A stretch of 64,000 nucleotides of DNA from Pseudoscleropodium purum (Eukaryota > Streptophyta > Bryopsida > Hypnales > Brachytheciaceae): assembly GCA_963969395.1 (NCBI GenBank), contig OZ017800.1, forward strand, positions 11,440,479-11,504,478, in the 5' to 3' direction. Below are positions 23,888 through 36,670 of this stretch, in pieces. Position 1 is the first letter of the stretch; each line of letters opens with the position of its first letter. The notes beneath the pieces are model-generated. The model was given only the letters and a program-made list of their open reading frames with translations, had not been told where the DNA came from and did not search any database. A program made the translations under genes and the position numbers.

Positions 23888-24102
23888 TGTTAGGAAATAA
23901 ATATTTTATCTTATATGCTTGCCAAGTCATTGTAGGAGGTTAAACATCTAGGAAATATTTTAGACCAATAAGAGAGCAAAATTATTCATCTTCTTTCTCT
24001 TTGCTTATGTTTAAACACTTTTTTGAATATACACTTAGTTATTCTTGCATACTTTATTTATTACTAGTTTTTGTAATTTGTTTTAGTTTTGTATTTACAA
24101 CA
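23888..24102 (+). repeat. 5' LTR of the inner copia element
   Basis: 215 bases, TGTTAGG at the start and TTTACAACA at the end, similar throughout to 30784-30999. Confidence 0.85.
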
Positions 24103-24115
24103 CGTTATCAGCACA
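24103..24115 (+). promoter_or_regulatory. Probable primer binding site of the inner copia element
   Basis: CGTTATCAGCAC directly follows the 5' LTR. This form of site is common in plant copia elements primed by a methionine tRNA. Confidence 0.5.
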
Positions 24116-24919
24116 CTTTTATACTTTTATTCTAAATTTTGTATTTCCATTTTAAATTTGAGTTTTAACAAAGGTTTTACAACCTCTTGTACAACAGTTT
24201 TTCACCATTGCTTCCTAACCCCTCCCACTTTCTATCTCTATCTCTCACTCTATATAGCACCTAGTGTAGCTCCACCACATTTTCATCCCTAGAGACCTTG
24301 CCCCCACCTACTTGCTCATCTTAGGACCTCCTTTTGCTCCCCATCCCATCTCCTTAAAACCTTGCTGACTCCCACCTCACTAGCTTCTTGCCTCCAACAT
24401 CCCCTCTCCCTAGCACCTACTCTCCCTAACTTTGTTTCCAAACCACCTCCCCTCTGCTAAGCTCCCAATCGACCCTTAACCCCCTACTATCCAAGCCCTA
24501 GACATCCCAAGTCCTTTTACAGCCCCAGGTACTTTGGTCCACCTATCCTCCAACATCCACTCTCCCTCAAACCACTTAGACTCCAAATCTTTTATCCTTC
24601 TTACATCTTTTCCTTTTCACCTCTTTGCCCCTCTTCCTCTCTTCATACTACTTCTACTTCCCTCCATTGTCCCTTCATTCCACACATACTACTTCAAACT
24701 ATTTTTTTAAAGATTGTATTTTAATTTTTAGTCTTAATTGACCTTTGAATTTTTTTTTCAATTTTCAATTTAATTTTTTAATAAATTTTTTTATTTCTTC
24801 TCTATCTTTATTTTTTATTCTATTTTTTATTCTATTTGATTTTTATCTTTATTTCTCATTCCAAACCCTAATTTTCAATTTCTCTCTTTTTAAATCATCT
24901 CTCTTTATTTCTCTACATT

Positions 24920-26053
24920 ATGAGCACATTGACCTCTTCCATTGCTACTTCTATGACAATTCTAGTGGCTACTATCAATGTTCAACTATCCAAACTTCAA
25001 CCTCTTCTTTTTCTTCAATTTGCAACTAACGGGAGCAATTATTTATTATAGGCAAGAACTACAAAGGCATACACATTTGTAGAACAATTATCTAACTATA
25101 TTACCTTTGATAGTCTCAAACTGTAAATGCTTCTATTTCCACCTCTACTTTGTAAAAATACTACTCTAAGTCCATCACCATCTTATTCCATCTCTTCAGC
25201 ATTAGTATTTGGAACTTGAATTTCTTAATGAGCTTTGGCATAAGCTCAAATCCCATTATGACTATCAAAAAATCATTTAAAAAATTTTACAACTCTTTAT
25301 AACTGAACTTTACAAGTGTTGAATTTTCCAACATTTGTATATTTTAATAATGAGGTATATTGCATAGTATCACAACTAAAGTTGTGTAGTCAAATGATAA
25401 CTGAAGGGGAAATGATTGAAAAAACTTTCTCAACATTTCCACATGTCTTTGTTGTACTAGCACAACAGTATAGAAACATAAAATTTGAGAATCACACAGA
25501 TTTCATGTCTTTAATACTTGTTGTTGAAAAGCAAAACAAACTCTTTTTGTGCAATGCAGAGGTCCATCCTATTGGAGCTTCAGTTTTTGAGTCTTATGTT
25601 ATTAAGGTTTTTCATGTCAAACCTAAAGCATACAAACAAGGAAAAAAACACCATAAGCATCAAAGTAGTTATAGTTGGGATAATCAATAAGTTCAAAAGA
25701 GAAATAATACCTATTTAACTAACATTAATAGTCATGGTAAGCATCCATTATAGACACATTCTTGCCACAAATGTAGCAAAGTGGGCCATTTGGTAAATGT
25801 TTGCCAGATATTGAATTACTTTGTAGAAATGTTTCAGGAAAACAATAAATTTCAAGCTCAATCTCGAGAATCCCGCACCATAGATGCGTCCACAGATCCA
25901 TTTAGAGCTGAAGACCTAAAAATTTATGTTGCTAAAAATACCTCCATTGATAAGTCTTATGATGCACTCTTTGACTTTGCAACTACATATATTGTCTTGG
26001 AAGATAAACAATTTTTTGATGAAAATAATCTTTCAACTTAGCGAACTAGAAAT
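24920..26053 (+). pseudogene. Gag of the inner copia element
   Basis: The likely start at 24920 gives MSTLTSSIATSMTILVATIN, then FATNGSNYLL(stop)ARTTKAYTFVEQL, the usual gag opening. Further frames at 25316-25690 lead to a zinc knuckle CHKCSKVGHLVNVC (CX2CX4HX4C, about 25762-25803). Stops and frame changes break it. The segment 24200-24700 before it is pyrimidine-rich leader with no coding sequence. Confidence 0.75.
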
Positions 26054-26985
26054 TTAACCCCTAAAGTTCCATAACTCTGGTTTCCCTAAAACCACTCAAA
26101 AACTGCCATTTTCAATATAAGTACCAAATTTTTAGAAAAAAACTTTTTTTGACACATATAACTGTAGGGTCTTGTAGAACACTGATTTGAAAAGATGTAG
26201 AAAAAATTTCAGAACTTTCCGCCGTATGGATTGCAAGATTTTGCATTTTAATTGACAAAAATCCTTTTTTTAACCTTGCGAAAAACCAGGCAGTTGCACT
26301 TTACAAGCTCACTTTTCTATGAAAAAATGTTCAAAATGGTGGTGCTTCTTTGGATTTTTTTTCTAAGCAAGTTGTTCACATGTTTGAAAATTTTCAAGTC
26401 ATTTGGAGTTATACAACATATAGGAAAAATATAGTAAGTAGAAAGAGATAGAGAATGATTCAAAATATTAAATTATTAAGAATTTAAGTATGGAATTGAA
26501 AAATATCAATTCCAATGGTTGTAATGTTTTTTATAAACAATGTACATCCCATGATTTAATTTTTTTCAAAAAATATTGAAAATTGAGTGAAATAAACAAC
26601 TTCAAAGTTTATTTTAGAATACAAAATCCATAACTGCCCGCAAGCTAAAATTCCTCATAATTTTTTACTCATTGATTGAAATGGAATGATTCAAAGCTTT
26701 TCATACATATATAAATATATAAAATCAATTTCAAATTTTTATTTTTGAAAAAAGTGAATTTTTCAGATCTGCCTGGACTGCCTGAGTTAAAAAACAAACA
26801 ACATATTGGGTCATAACTTTTGACTCCTATTTCCAAATGTCATGAAATTTGTTGAATATGAAAGATATTCCTTTTCCACACCTTCTATTAAAATTTCAGC
26901 CTAAAATATAGAAATTTCTGGTCACAATGACCTGCCCAAAAATTCTATACAACCAAAAAACGCAGTCCGGTCCTCTAGAGATTAA
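26054..26985 (+). mobile_element. TTAA-flanked non-autonomous element, copy A
   Basis: 932 bases bounded by TTAA on both sides. It starts TTAACCCCTAAAG, and the right end is degenerate (CTCTAGAGATTAA). Related along its whole length to copies B (31857-32809) and C (36671-37879). It has no coding capacity. It lies between the gag and integrase parts of the inner copia element. Confidence 0.7.
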
Positions 26986-27189
26986 TGACTATGGTTGAAT
27001 CAAATGTGTTTTGTTTCTAGTAGGGATCAACAAAGATAATATTGCTTGAGGGCACCATTATTACATACATGTGTACTGTATTTTCTCCCTTTGCACCTCG
27101 TAGCTTGATCAACTATCAAGATGTGTGTACCAATGGTTTTCACCTCTCGACCATAATTCTAGATAAGTGAGAGGCTATCAATTTTGTAC

Positions 27190-28036
27190 AAAATAATAAA
27201 ATAGTGGAAACAGCTTTTGCTGCGATAAGTAGCTTCGATTGGATTTCAATCCAATCACCTATTGTATCTAACTTTGCTTTATCTTTTAAAGATAATAATA
27301 TTTCTCTTTGGCATGGAAGATTGGGCTATCCAAACCCTACTTCATTGAAAAAAATTATTCAATGTGTTGCTAGGTATAATTTGTAGTCAGTAGATGTGAG
27401 TTCATTGGCATTTTGTCAAATATGTGTGTAAGGCAAATTAATTATTAAGCCATCATTATAGTAGCTTCCTCATGAATTACCACCAATGCTTTCAAGGCTA
27501 CATGGTGATATTTGTAGTTCAATAACTCTTACTGATTTGGATCATTTTGATATTTTTTGGTTTTCGTTGATGCATTAAACAAACAATCATATGTCTTGTT
27601 ATTATCAATGAGAAATTTGGCTTTTACCTATTTATTTTCAATGTTGATCCGTTTCAAGGCTCATTCCCCTAATTATCCTATCACTACACTACGTATGAAT
27701 AATGCTAAAGAATTTCAATCAAGATCTTTTGAAGATTATTGTACTACAACGGGGATTAACTTGACCTATTTAGTTCCATATGAATATGCTCAAAATGGAC
27801 TAGCAAAGTCTTTTATCAAACAGATTCAACTTATTACGAGATCTATGCTCTTTCATGCAAATTTACCTACATCTATGTGGAGACATGTAGTTTTACATGT
27901 TGCAACTTTTATTTGGTTCCGTACTTCATCTATGGACATTGCTTCCTCAGAAGAGCTACTTTCAAGACGTATTCCCAATGTATCTCTTTTACAAGTTTTT
28001 GGTTACCGTATATGGATTCCAATTCTAGAACCATAA
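27190..28036 (+). pseudogene. GAG-pre-integrase and integrase of the inner copia element
   Basis: LWHGRLGYPNPTSLKKI marks the GAG-pre-integrase region. The integrase core follows: VFVDALNKQSYVLLLS, then MNNAKEFQSRSFEDYC, then YAQNGLAKSFIKQIQLI. The second catalytic Asp of the usual DNAGEF is Asn, and the Glu of the usual NGLAESF is Lys, so two of the three active-site acids are lost, besides frame breaks. Confidence 0.8.
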
Positions 28037-28759
28037 TGCCATACTATTTGAGCTCATTGATAAGAAGGCATCTACATTGGATTTTATTTTCCAAGTATTA
28101 TTTGTTATATCAACCCATCTACTAGTACATTGCTACTTGGTCAATTTTCCAATTGTCAATTTGAAGAAAACATATTTTTAATTTATAAAAAGAAAAGCAT
28201 CTATTTAAAAACAATCTAAGGCCCTTATGTTCAAGGTGCCTAAAACATTTACATTATATCTTGATTTTAGAATATCTTTAAATGAAACTAAGGTTGCCAA
28301 AATTTTGCATTTGCGAAAGATTGTAGATCAAACACCTAATGGTTTTAATGATGCATAAAGAATTACCAAAAATCCAATGAAGGAAGCTCAAAATGTTTAT
28401 ACTCAAATTTCAATGTCAGAAACCATTACAACAAATAAACGGATTTGTGAACCAGATAAATAACCATAGAAGCGCAAGGCAATAACTGATACTATTATTT
28501 TTTTTATACCTATGACTAACAGTGTCAAATTTACAAGATCACCCACATCAAACTGCCCATCCTCATCCAATATCACTGCAATTCCTGAGGGAGAGATTAT
28601 TACTAATAGTAAGACAAGTTCAAATTGAACACAAAATTATTTGTGATGTACTACAATACTGGTGATATTTAAGACAAAGCAACAATTGAAATAAATGAAT
28701 CATTCATTTGTATAATTGCAAAAAATCTTTCTTATAAGAAAAATGATCCCAAATCCAAT

Positions 28760-29842
28760 ACTATTGATGATGTAATGCGTTGCCATAATTGGCTAAAGTG
28801 GAAAACTACTATCAAGATGAATATGCTTCTTTATAGAAGAGACAAGTTCTTGGACCTATTATGAATTATTTCACTTCTTGATTACTTAGATATAAATTGG
28901 TATTTATATGCAAATGTGATGAAAAATTCATATTATCCATTAGAAAGTTTATTTGGTTGCTCAAGGCTTCATAAAAAAGTTTGATATTGATTATGAATCT
29001 ACATATTCATTAGTTATAGATTCTACTACTTTCTGATATCTTATTGCAATGGCAGTGCATATCATTCTTGAAATGCGTTTCATGGATGTAGTTACCACTT
29101 ATCTTTATGGCTCTCTTCATGCCAACATTTATATGGAAGTCCCACTTGATCTTAAAACTATTAGTCCATTTGCATCTATTTTGAAAAAACTTTACGGCTT
29201 TAAATTAGAATGCACATTATATGGTCTTAAACAATCTAGATTGATGTGGTATCAACTATGGGACAATTTTATTGAATACGACTTTATAAACGATCCATTG
29301 CTTCCATGTCTCTTTGTCAAACGAGTCAAATATGGTTTTGTGATCATTGCAGTATATGTTGATGATTTGAACCTTGTAGGCACCAAATCTGCATATATTG
29401 TAGCCACTCAATTCCTTATTTATGAGTTTGAAATGAAGTTGCTTGGAAAAACTACTATTGCATTGGCCTACAAGTTCTTCACATGAAAGATGGTAGCATT
29501 TTTATTTTCCAAATGGCTAGTATCAACGGAATCTTAAAAAGATTCTATATGATAGATGCCTACCCACTCTCTATACCTATGGTTGGTCGTAGTAATAAAT
29601 GTGATGATTCATATCATCATTGCAAAGAAGAGGTGGAACTATTGACTGAACAATATTCATATCTCACTACAATCGGTGTACTTTTATATTTGGCTATATC
29701 TACAAAGCTTGATATTGCATTTGCAATTAGTGTCCTTATGAGGTATAGTGCTTATCCTACACTAAGACACTTGAGTGGCATTAAATTTCTTTTTCGTTAT
29801 TTCACTAAAAAAATCCATGTTTTTTATAATGGATTTTTTTAA
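28760..29842 (+). pseudogene. Reverse transcriptase of the inner copia element
   Basis: Reads through FDIDYESTYSLVIDSTTF, MDVVTTYLYGSLHANIYMEVP, CTLYGLKQSRLMWYQ and the catalytic VIIAVYVDDLNLVGT. The YVDD box is intact. An in-frame stop precedes 29049, and another break lies near 29486 before the downstream thumb-like part (SIPMVGRSN and YLAISTKLDIAFA). Confidence 0.8.
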
Positions 29843-29959
29843 ACATCTACTTGTTTTCATCTTAACAACTACATCAAATGTAACATCTTATTGTTGTATT
29901 TGACATTGTTATTAACATGAAAACAAGTGGATGTCTAGAAAAATTTGTCATAAAATATA

Positions 29960-30510
29960 TAGGTTTTGTATAGTGTTTGAAAGGAACCAAAGATTTGGGA
30001 TTAGATTATTCTCAATCGGTAGATTCCAAATTGGTTGGATATACTGATGCTAGCTATAAATTTGACCGTACAATAGCCAAGTCTCAAACAACTTATATTT
30101 TCTTACAACATGGAGTTACAATATCTTGGAAGTCAATAAAGCAAAGATAACTATAACATCATCCTATCATACAGAAATTATTGCTTTGCATGAAGCATTT
30201 TGGAAATGCATATAGTTGAGATCAATTGACAAATTTATTCGAATAAACTATGGATTGGCACATAATGATTTTCCAACTATCTTATATAAAGAGAACAATG
30301 CATGTGTTGCACAAATGCAAGTGGGTTTTATTAAAGGTGATTGAACGAAAGATATTGATCCAAAATATTTTAGTTATTCCTACAACTTGATTATAGAGCA
30401 AGCACTTAAAATCAAGAATATTATATTAGGACATAATCTTGCGGATCTCTTTATCAAGGCTCTTCCATTACATATCCATAGTCAACTTGTTCATGGCATT
30501 GGAATGTGGT
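29960..30510 (+). pseudogene. RNase H of the inner copia element
   Basis: LDYSQSVDSKLVGYTDASYK, TIAKSQTTYIFL, then YKENNACVAQMQ and NLADLFIKALPLHIHSQL, with frame changes between them. Matches the end of copia polyproteins. Confidence 0.7.
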
Positions 30511-30783
30511 AACTCAGTATTTTGGAGCTAAAGATTCAATAGATTCAATATAATATAAAATTGTAGAAAACTTTTGATATCCTTCCATGGATTTTCCCAT
30601 GAGAATGGATTGATAAAGATGTTATACTGTTTTTTCTTCATTTGTTGTTTTGTCCTTGATAATCAAGGTTTTCTAAATAAGGTTTTAATCAGGCAACAAC
30701 TATACATCTTACAAAATTATGGAGATTATTATATATATCATTGTAGAAAATTTTGTATCAATATTATGTCAAGCGAGGAGGAA

Positions 30784-30999
30784 TGCTAAGAAATAAATAT
30801 ATTATCTTATACGTTAGCCAATTCATCATAGGAGGTTAGTCAACTAGGGAATATTTTAGAGCAATAGGAGAAGAGAACTATTCATCTTCACTCTCCTTGC
30901 TTATATTTAAGCACTTTTTTTTAATATACACTTCGTTATTCTTACATACTTTGCTTATTGCTAGTTTTTGTGAATTGTTTTAATCTTGTATTTACAACA
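30784..30999 (+). repeat. 3' LTR of the inner copia element
   Basis: 216 bases beginning TGCTAAGAAATAAAT, right after the purine tract GCGAGGAGGAA, and ending TTTACAACA before the TATAT target copy. Confidence 0.85.
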
Positions 31000-31004
31000 T
31001 ATAT

Positions 31005-31094
31005 AAGGCTTATGCCTTTTGGGTATCTCAAGAGTCGTACACCTTAATCACTAATTTACTAGTCTTAATAATCTAAATTACAAGTTAATACCCA
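31005..31094 (-). repeat. 3' LTR of the outer copia element, proximal piece
   Basis: Continuation of the split LTR: AAGGCTTAT and ACCTTAATCACTAAT match 38205-38290. It ends beside the purine tract (AAAAGGG on the minus strand) at 31095-31101. Confidence 0.8.
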
Positions 31095-31149
31095 CCCTTT
31101 TCATATATCTAAATTAGAAAATTTACTTAATAATTAATACCCATTAAAT

Positions 31150-31856
31150 TTAAACATTTTTGATACTTGAATTTTGATAAAGTATTTCTTGAACATATCT
31201 GCAATCATTTCTTTAGTTGGTCAAAACAATAATTGAATGTCACCATGTTTAACTTTTTCATGCAAGTAGTGATGTCTTATTTCTATGTGTTTGGAATTTT
31301 GTTGATGTCAAGGATTTTTTGTCAAAGTAATACATGACTGGTTGTCACAGTATAGAAGTAATGGTTCCAATTGAATAAATCTGATTTATTTGATAAAGTG
31401 TTTGAACCACATAGCTTCTTTTACGGTTGATGCTCATGCAATGTATTCAGCCTTAGTAGAGGATAAAGTAATAGTTACTTGACGACAGCTTTGCTATGAA
31501 ATTGGGCCACCACCTAAAGTGAGAACATAACCTAATATAGATTTTCTAGAATTTATATCGCTACCCCAGTCTAAGTCAAACCAGCCTTGAATTTGATGAG
31601 GATACTTGGAATTTCCATTTTCGTATTTATAGGTTATTTTAAAATCTAAGTTTCCTATATCTTATAATGCATTTAATAGCAACCAATTTATTGAATTGGA
31701 ATTTGCCATAAATTTACTAACTTGGCTATTTGAATATGCTAAACCAATTCTTGTAGTTGTCATAGCATATATTAGGCTACCAACGATAGTAGAATATGGT
31801 ATTGCTTTTATTGTTTCTAGGTCTTGAGTTTTGTAGGGCTCATTGCTAGTGTTAAT
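31150..31856 (-). pseudogene. RNase H domain of the outer copia element
   Basis: Minus-strand translation gives YSTIVGSLIYAM, GWFDLDWGSDINSRKSILGYV, LSSTKAEYIA, YCDNQS and HIEIRHHYLHEKVKHGDIQL. These are hallmarks of the copia RNase H region, but with stops and no continuous frame. It is cut off from the reverse transcriptase by the TTAA element at 31857-32809. Confidence 0.8.
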
Positions 31857-32809
31857 TTAACCCCTAAAGATTTTTGACTATGTTTTCACCAAAAATGCTC
31901 TAAAACTGCCATTTCTAGTGCAAGTACCCAATTTTTGAAAAAAAAACATTTTTAAACACAAGTAACCGTAGGATCTTGTATTAAATTTTTTGAAAAGATG
32001 TGGTAAAAATTTCATAAATTTTCACCATGTCGATTGCAAGATATTAGCATTTGAATTCACAAAAATCCTTTTTTTTTCCCTGAAAAAATACGGGCAGCTG
32101 CACTTCACAAGGTCACATTTGCATGAAAAAATGTCCAAAATGGTGGTTAGTCTTTGAATTCATTCTTCAAAGCAAGTTGGCTACATGCTTGAAAATTTTT
32201 AGATCATTTGGAATTGTGCAACATGTAGGAAAAAAATAGTAAGTAGAATGAAGTAGAAAATGATTCAAAGTACTAAGTTATTAATAATTCTTTATGGAAT
32301 TGAAAAATGCCAATCTCAATGGTTGTAATGTTGTAATAAACAATGTACACCTAAATTTTTTATTTTTTTTCAAAAATACTTAAAATTGAGTAAAATAAAG
32401 GGGCTTCAAAATTTATTTTGGAGTAGAGACTCCATAACTGTCTACAAACTACCCTAAACTAAAATTCTTCATAATTTTTTATTCATCCATCCAAATGCAA
32501 TGATTCAAAGCTTTCTATGTAGATATAAATCTAAAGAATCAATTTCACATTTTTATTTTTGAAAAAAGTGATTTTTAAAGAATTTGTTTTTGCTACCTGG
32601 ACTACCCACCAAGCGCTCAAAATTATATTTCATATAATAACTATTTAGCCATGTAGTCAAAAGTTATAAAAATTGTTGGGCCTTAAAGCTACTCCTTGGG
32701 CACATGTCATGTTAAAATTTTTAAGAAAAAAATAAAAAACTCCATTCATTGTCAATTGCCCAAAATTGTTATATTGCCAAAAAATGGGGTTGAGGGCTTT
32801 AGGGGTTAA
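31857..32809 (+). mobile_element. TTAA-flanked non-autonomous element, copy B
   Basis: 953 bases, the best-preserved copy: TTAACCCCTAAAG at the left and the exact inverse CTTTAGGGGTTAA at the right. It interrupts the outer copia element between reverse transcriptase and RNase H; the interrupted reading resumes on either side. No open frame of note. Confidence 0.75.
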
Positions 32810-33850
32810 TTCTTGTTTCTAGAGAGGTAGATACTAGTTTACAATCAACTACATTAAATCTTGTACATATATTTATAAGATATCAATTTTGAGGGATAGA
32901 AAGAGATGTATCTCTTCTATTTCTATTAATAACCATACCTAAGTATTCATTATCATCTTCTATTGGGCCTTCATTTGTCATTTTCAAAGCTTGTAGTAAG
33001 AGTTTGTTTTGTATGATTGAGGAAATTTAAATCATTGCTTATATTGTACAATTATCTACATATAAAGTCCAAATAACAAATTCTTGTTCAACAAGTTCCT
33101 TTTTATATAAATATTAGGGTCTAAAATTCCCCTAACAAATCCATTTGTGATGAGATATTTGTCAATGTGTTTATATCACATTCATGTTGATTGTTTTAAA
33201 CAATAAAGTGATTTGAGGAGTTTACAAATTTTGTTTTTAAATTTAGGATTAATATATCCCTTGAGTTGTGACATATATATTTCTTTAAGGATCAAACCAT
33301 AAAGAAAAGCAATTTTTACATCCATTTGATAGACATGTAGGTCAAATATTGTTGCTAATGCTAATAAGATTTGTAATGAAGTGATTTTAACCATTGTTGA
33401 AAAAGCTTCATTGTAGTCAATTCCCTTTTCTTAAGAATAACCACAAACAAGTAATCTAGCTTTGCATCGGGTAGTTATACCATGAGCATTATACTTTTTC
33501 TTTTCAATCCACTTACAACTAACAACAGATCGTCTTAGGGATAAGTTGGTTATTATCTATGTATTATTTTTCATTGATGACTTGTATTCATCATCCATTA
33601 TTATTTTCCATTTTTAAGCATCAATACTATTAAGAGCTTCTTGTATAGTAGTTGGGGTATCCAGTTCTAGTAACAAAGATGGATAATTGTCCAAGTATTT
33701 AACATATAATATATAATCACTATGTTTGGCAGGCAATGTACCTTGGGTTTTTTGTACATGGTGTTTGTTGTTTGTGGGTGTTAGATTTGATGTCTCATCA
33801 TCAAAATCATCATTGTCTGGGAATGAAGTTTCTAATGCAAACATGTAGTT
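32810..33850 (-). pseudogene. Reverse transcriptase of the outer copia element
   Basis: Fragments include YQMDVKIAFLYGLILKEIYM and LKSLYCLKQS (33394-33182), and the catalytic box reads YVDN instead of YVDD near 33065. The upstream part near 33614-33844 reads into the variable linker. Stops interrupt the frame. The changed catalytic Asp alone would inactivate it. Confidence 0.75.
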
Positions 33851-34053
33851 AATAAATTTGAAAATATTATTTATCTTTGTAATTCACTAATAGAGGTTTC
33901 AAGTCCTAATTTAAAGGAGCATCAACTAATATTGATTGCATGTCTTGTTCAAATAGGTCAGGTGGTAAATTGGAAGTAGGTAGTTGAGGTATAGGAAGCT
34001 GAATATGAGGAAGTGTTGCATTAAGTTGTTGATGTTATCATCAGAAAAAATTT

Positions 34054-35250
34054 CTATATAATCATTAATATAATCTTTATAAATATTTTACTTATATGGT
34101 GTTGATGTATTTTGAATAGATAAGTAGTCATTATTTGTTGTAGTTTAGAAATAGGAAGAATACTTTCTTCATTAAATGTAACATTCCGACTTGTGAAATA
34201 CTTTTGCTTAATTTTATTATATAATATGTAGTCTTTAATGCCTTCTTGTTTATCGTATCCAATAAATATGCCTTTACAACTTTTCTGATGTAATTTCTTA
34301 TGAAGCACATCAGGCTGGTGCACCAAAAATTCTTAGATAATTGGGATCAAGTACAATCCCATTCCACATGGTTAAAGGGATTTTACTTTTAAGTTTAGAT
34401 GTAAAAGAATGATTTTGGATGTAGCAAGCTGTTGTGACAGCATCTGTCCAAAATGAATTAGGAAGGTTAGTTTTTTGTAATATAGGTCAAGCAGACTCAA
34501 CAAAATATGTTTTTTGTTCAGAAATACCATTTTATTTAAGGGTATAAGGATTTTTGAATTGGTGAACTATGCCATAGTTTGCACAAAAATTCATAAAAGC
34601 TAGAGATTTGTACTTGCCTTGGTTATCAAATTGTAAAATTTTAATAGTCTTATTAGTTTGATTTTCAACTATAGCCTTGTAGATTTTGAATTTCAAAAAA
34701 GTTTCAAATTTGCATTTAAGAAAATAAAATATTATAAACCAAGAATAATCATCAATGAAAGTGGAAAAATAATAATAACCACCAATAGATTGGGTTTGCA
34801 TAGGTTTGCAATGTCCAAATGTACATGTTTTGAAATATTAGAAGTATGAAATAATATATTTTTAGGAAGAGGCAATCTATGTTGCTTTCCTAGCATGCAG
34901 CCTTCACAAAAAGATAGTGTAAAAACATGTGTGTGCACGCCTTTAACCATATTTTGCTTTTGTATTTCATGTAGGAAAAAATTGTTTAGATGACCAAGTC
35001 AATGATGCCATTTTATGGTATCATAATTAGAAGGTTTTGGTTATTGCCTTTGAATTAGAATTTTTAATTAAAGCATCATTAGCAAGGGGGTATAAATTAT
35101 TTATTTGATTAAAGCACATTTCAATTAATTTGTTATGACTATTTTTATGTTTTAAAATAGCATAATTGTGATAAAATTCAATACTTTGGCATTGAAGAGT
35201 TGCTTTGCAAATGGAAATTAATCTTTTGGCAAGTGTTGGAATTATGTGCA
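34054..35250 (-). pseudogene. Integrase of the outer copia element
   Basis: The GAG-pre-integrase zinc-binding end (SFCEGCMLGKQHRLPLP, about 34920) is followed by the DDE core: TFIDDYSWFIIFYFLK, LQFDNQGKYKSLAF where LRSDNGGEF is usual. The C-terminal region reads KSCKGIFIGYDKQEGIKDY. Several stops split it into frames of 60-90 codons. Confidence 0.8.
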
Positions 35251-35599
35251 AGACATTATATATTGTAGTTGTTTGTCTATTATCAAGATTAATTTAAATT
35301 GTTCTTTTGCCTATAGCCTCAAGAACTTGATCATTACAAGAATATACTTTTAAAGGAGGATTTAATATTATAAAATGTATAAAGTATTCTTTTATAGGGG
35401 TCATATGTTGTATGGCAATTGAGTCTAGGTACTATATATGTAAGTCAAATGTGGTCTTTGACTATGGCTATAAATCATTGTATTGTATCTATTTTGTAGA
35501 ATTTATAGAAGAATTTTTAGTTGAAGTAAGATTGGCTTGATTAGACATAGGCTTAAAGGTGTGATTTGCTTTACCTTGGGCTAATTTTTGACAATTAGG

Positions 35600-36414
35600 T
35601 CAAATATAACCTTATTTGTAACAATTGTGACAAATTGTTGGTTTTGAACAATTAAATTTATTATTAACTTGTGGATTACATGTAAATTTTGAAAAAGTTA
35701 TACTTTGATCTTTTGAATTATTTTGAGAATTATTTGAATAATTTTTTTTTCCAATTTGTTTGTTTGTTTTGACCATTTCTTACCAAAAAGGCTCCAGGTT
35801 TAGAGTTTGTAATAGAAGATTGTTTAGAATCTTCGTAATTTTGCATGGTGGCTTCTTCTAAAATTCAAGCAATTTAATTGGAGAATGTTCTATTTATAAG
35901 AATACCTTGTGATGATATAAATGGTCTTTATGAAAGAAAGAGAGCACCTAATAAATATACACATTGTTGTACTTCAGGGATAGTAAGTCTTGAAATAGAT
36001 ATTTCATCAATAATGCCTTGGAATTCTTCAATGAATTTGACAATAATTAATTCTGGTAATTTCTTTTGTTTTGTAACTTGGGTAGCAATTATCGATTTAT
36101 TGAAATGTTTTTTTTAACTTATCCCAAATAGCTTTTGAAGTTTTGAATGTTTTAATTAAACTAAATTGCTTTTCACTACAATGTAACATTATAGTAGTAC
36201 GTGCTTTGGAATCTTTTTGTTTTCAAACGACTTGAGATGTTGTAGCTTTGAGAGTGGTAGTTCTAGGGTTGGTGTCACTTCCATCCACAATTAAGAAAAA
36301 ATCATTTAAAATTAAAATTAATTTCTTCTTGACACTCCAAGAATTGTAATTAGTTGTATTTAACTTAACCAAATATGTTTTGGGAGAGAGATTCATTGAT
36401 GTGGAATTAGCCAT
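35600..36414 (-). pseudogene. Gag of the outer copia element
   Basis: Starts MANSTSMNLSPKTYLVKLN, then TTNYNSWSVKKKLILILN, the typical N-terminus of copia gag polyproteins. A degraded zinc knuckle (CHNCYK, stop, GYI) is seen near 35630. It begins about 260 bases downstream of the TTAA element copy in the leader. Confidence 0.7.
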
Positions 36415-36670
36415 AGTGAAAATATTGTTTTTGGATGAATAATTTCAACTATAGTATGAATGTTGGTCCATTTGATTCAAACATTATTTCTTTAATAAAA
36501 AAAATGATATTTTAATTATTCTAATTCTAAAAATACTTGTGGAATAGTCAAAGGCTTAGCATAAAAAAAAAATGAGGATTAAGCTCATTGGAAAAGCCTA
36601 TTTCATCTAAAAAGTTTGTAGGATTTTGAACAAATGCATCCTAAATATTAATATGCATAAATTTGTTCTT

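Larger units (their letters stand above)
23888..30999 (+). mobile_element. Inner Ty1/copia LTR retrotransposon (plus strand), complete but decayed
   Basis: 7.1 kb, with LTRs 23888-24102 and 30784-30999 (about 215 bases, TGTTAGGAAATAAAT start in the 5' copy, TTTACAACA end). It is flanked by a perfect 5-bp duplication TATAT (23883-23887 and 31000-31004). A primer site with GTTATCAGCAC follows the 5' LTR and a purine tract GCGAGGAGGAA precedes the 3' LTR. Internal order is gag, integrase, reverse transcriptase, RNase H. The LTRs differ at many positions, so the insertion is old. It landed inside the 3' LTR of the outer element. A TTAA element interrupts it at 26054-26985. Confidence 0.9.
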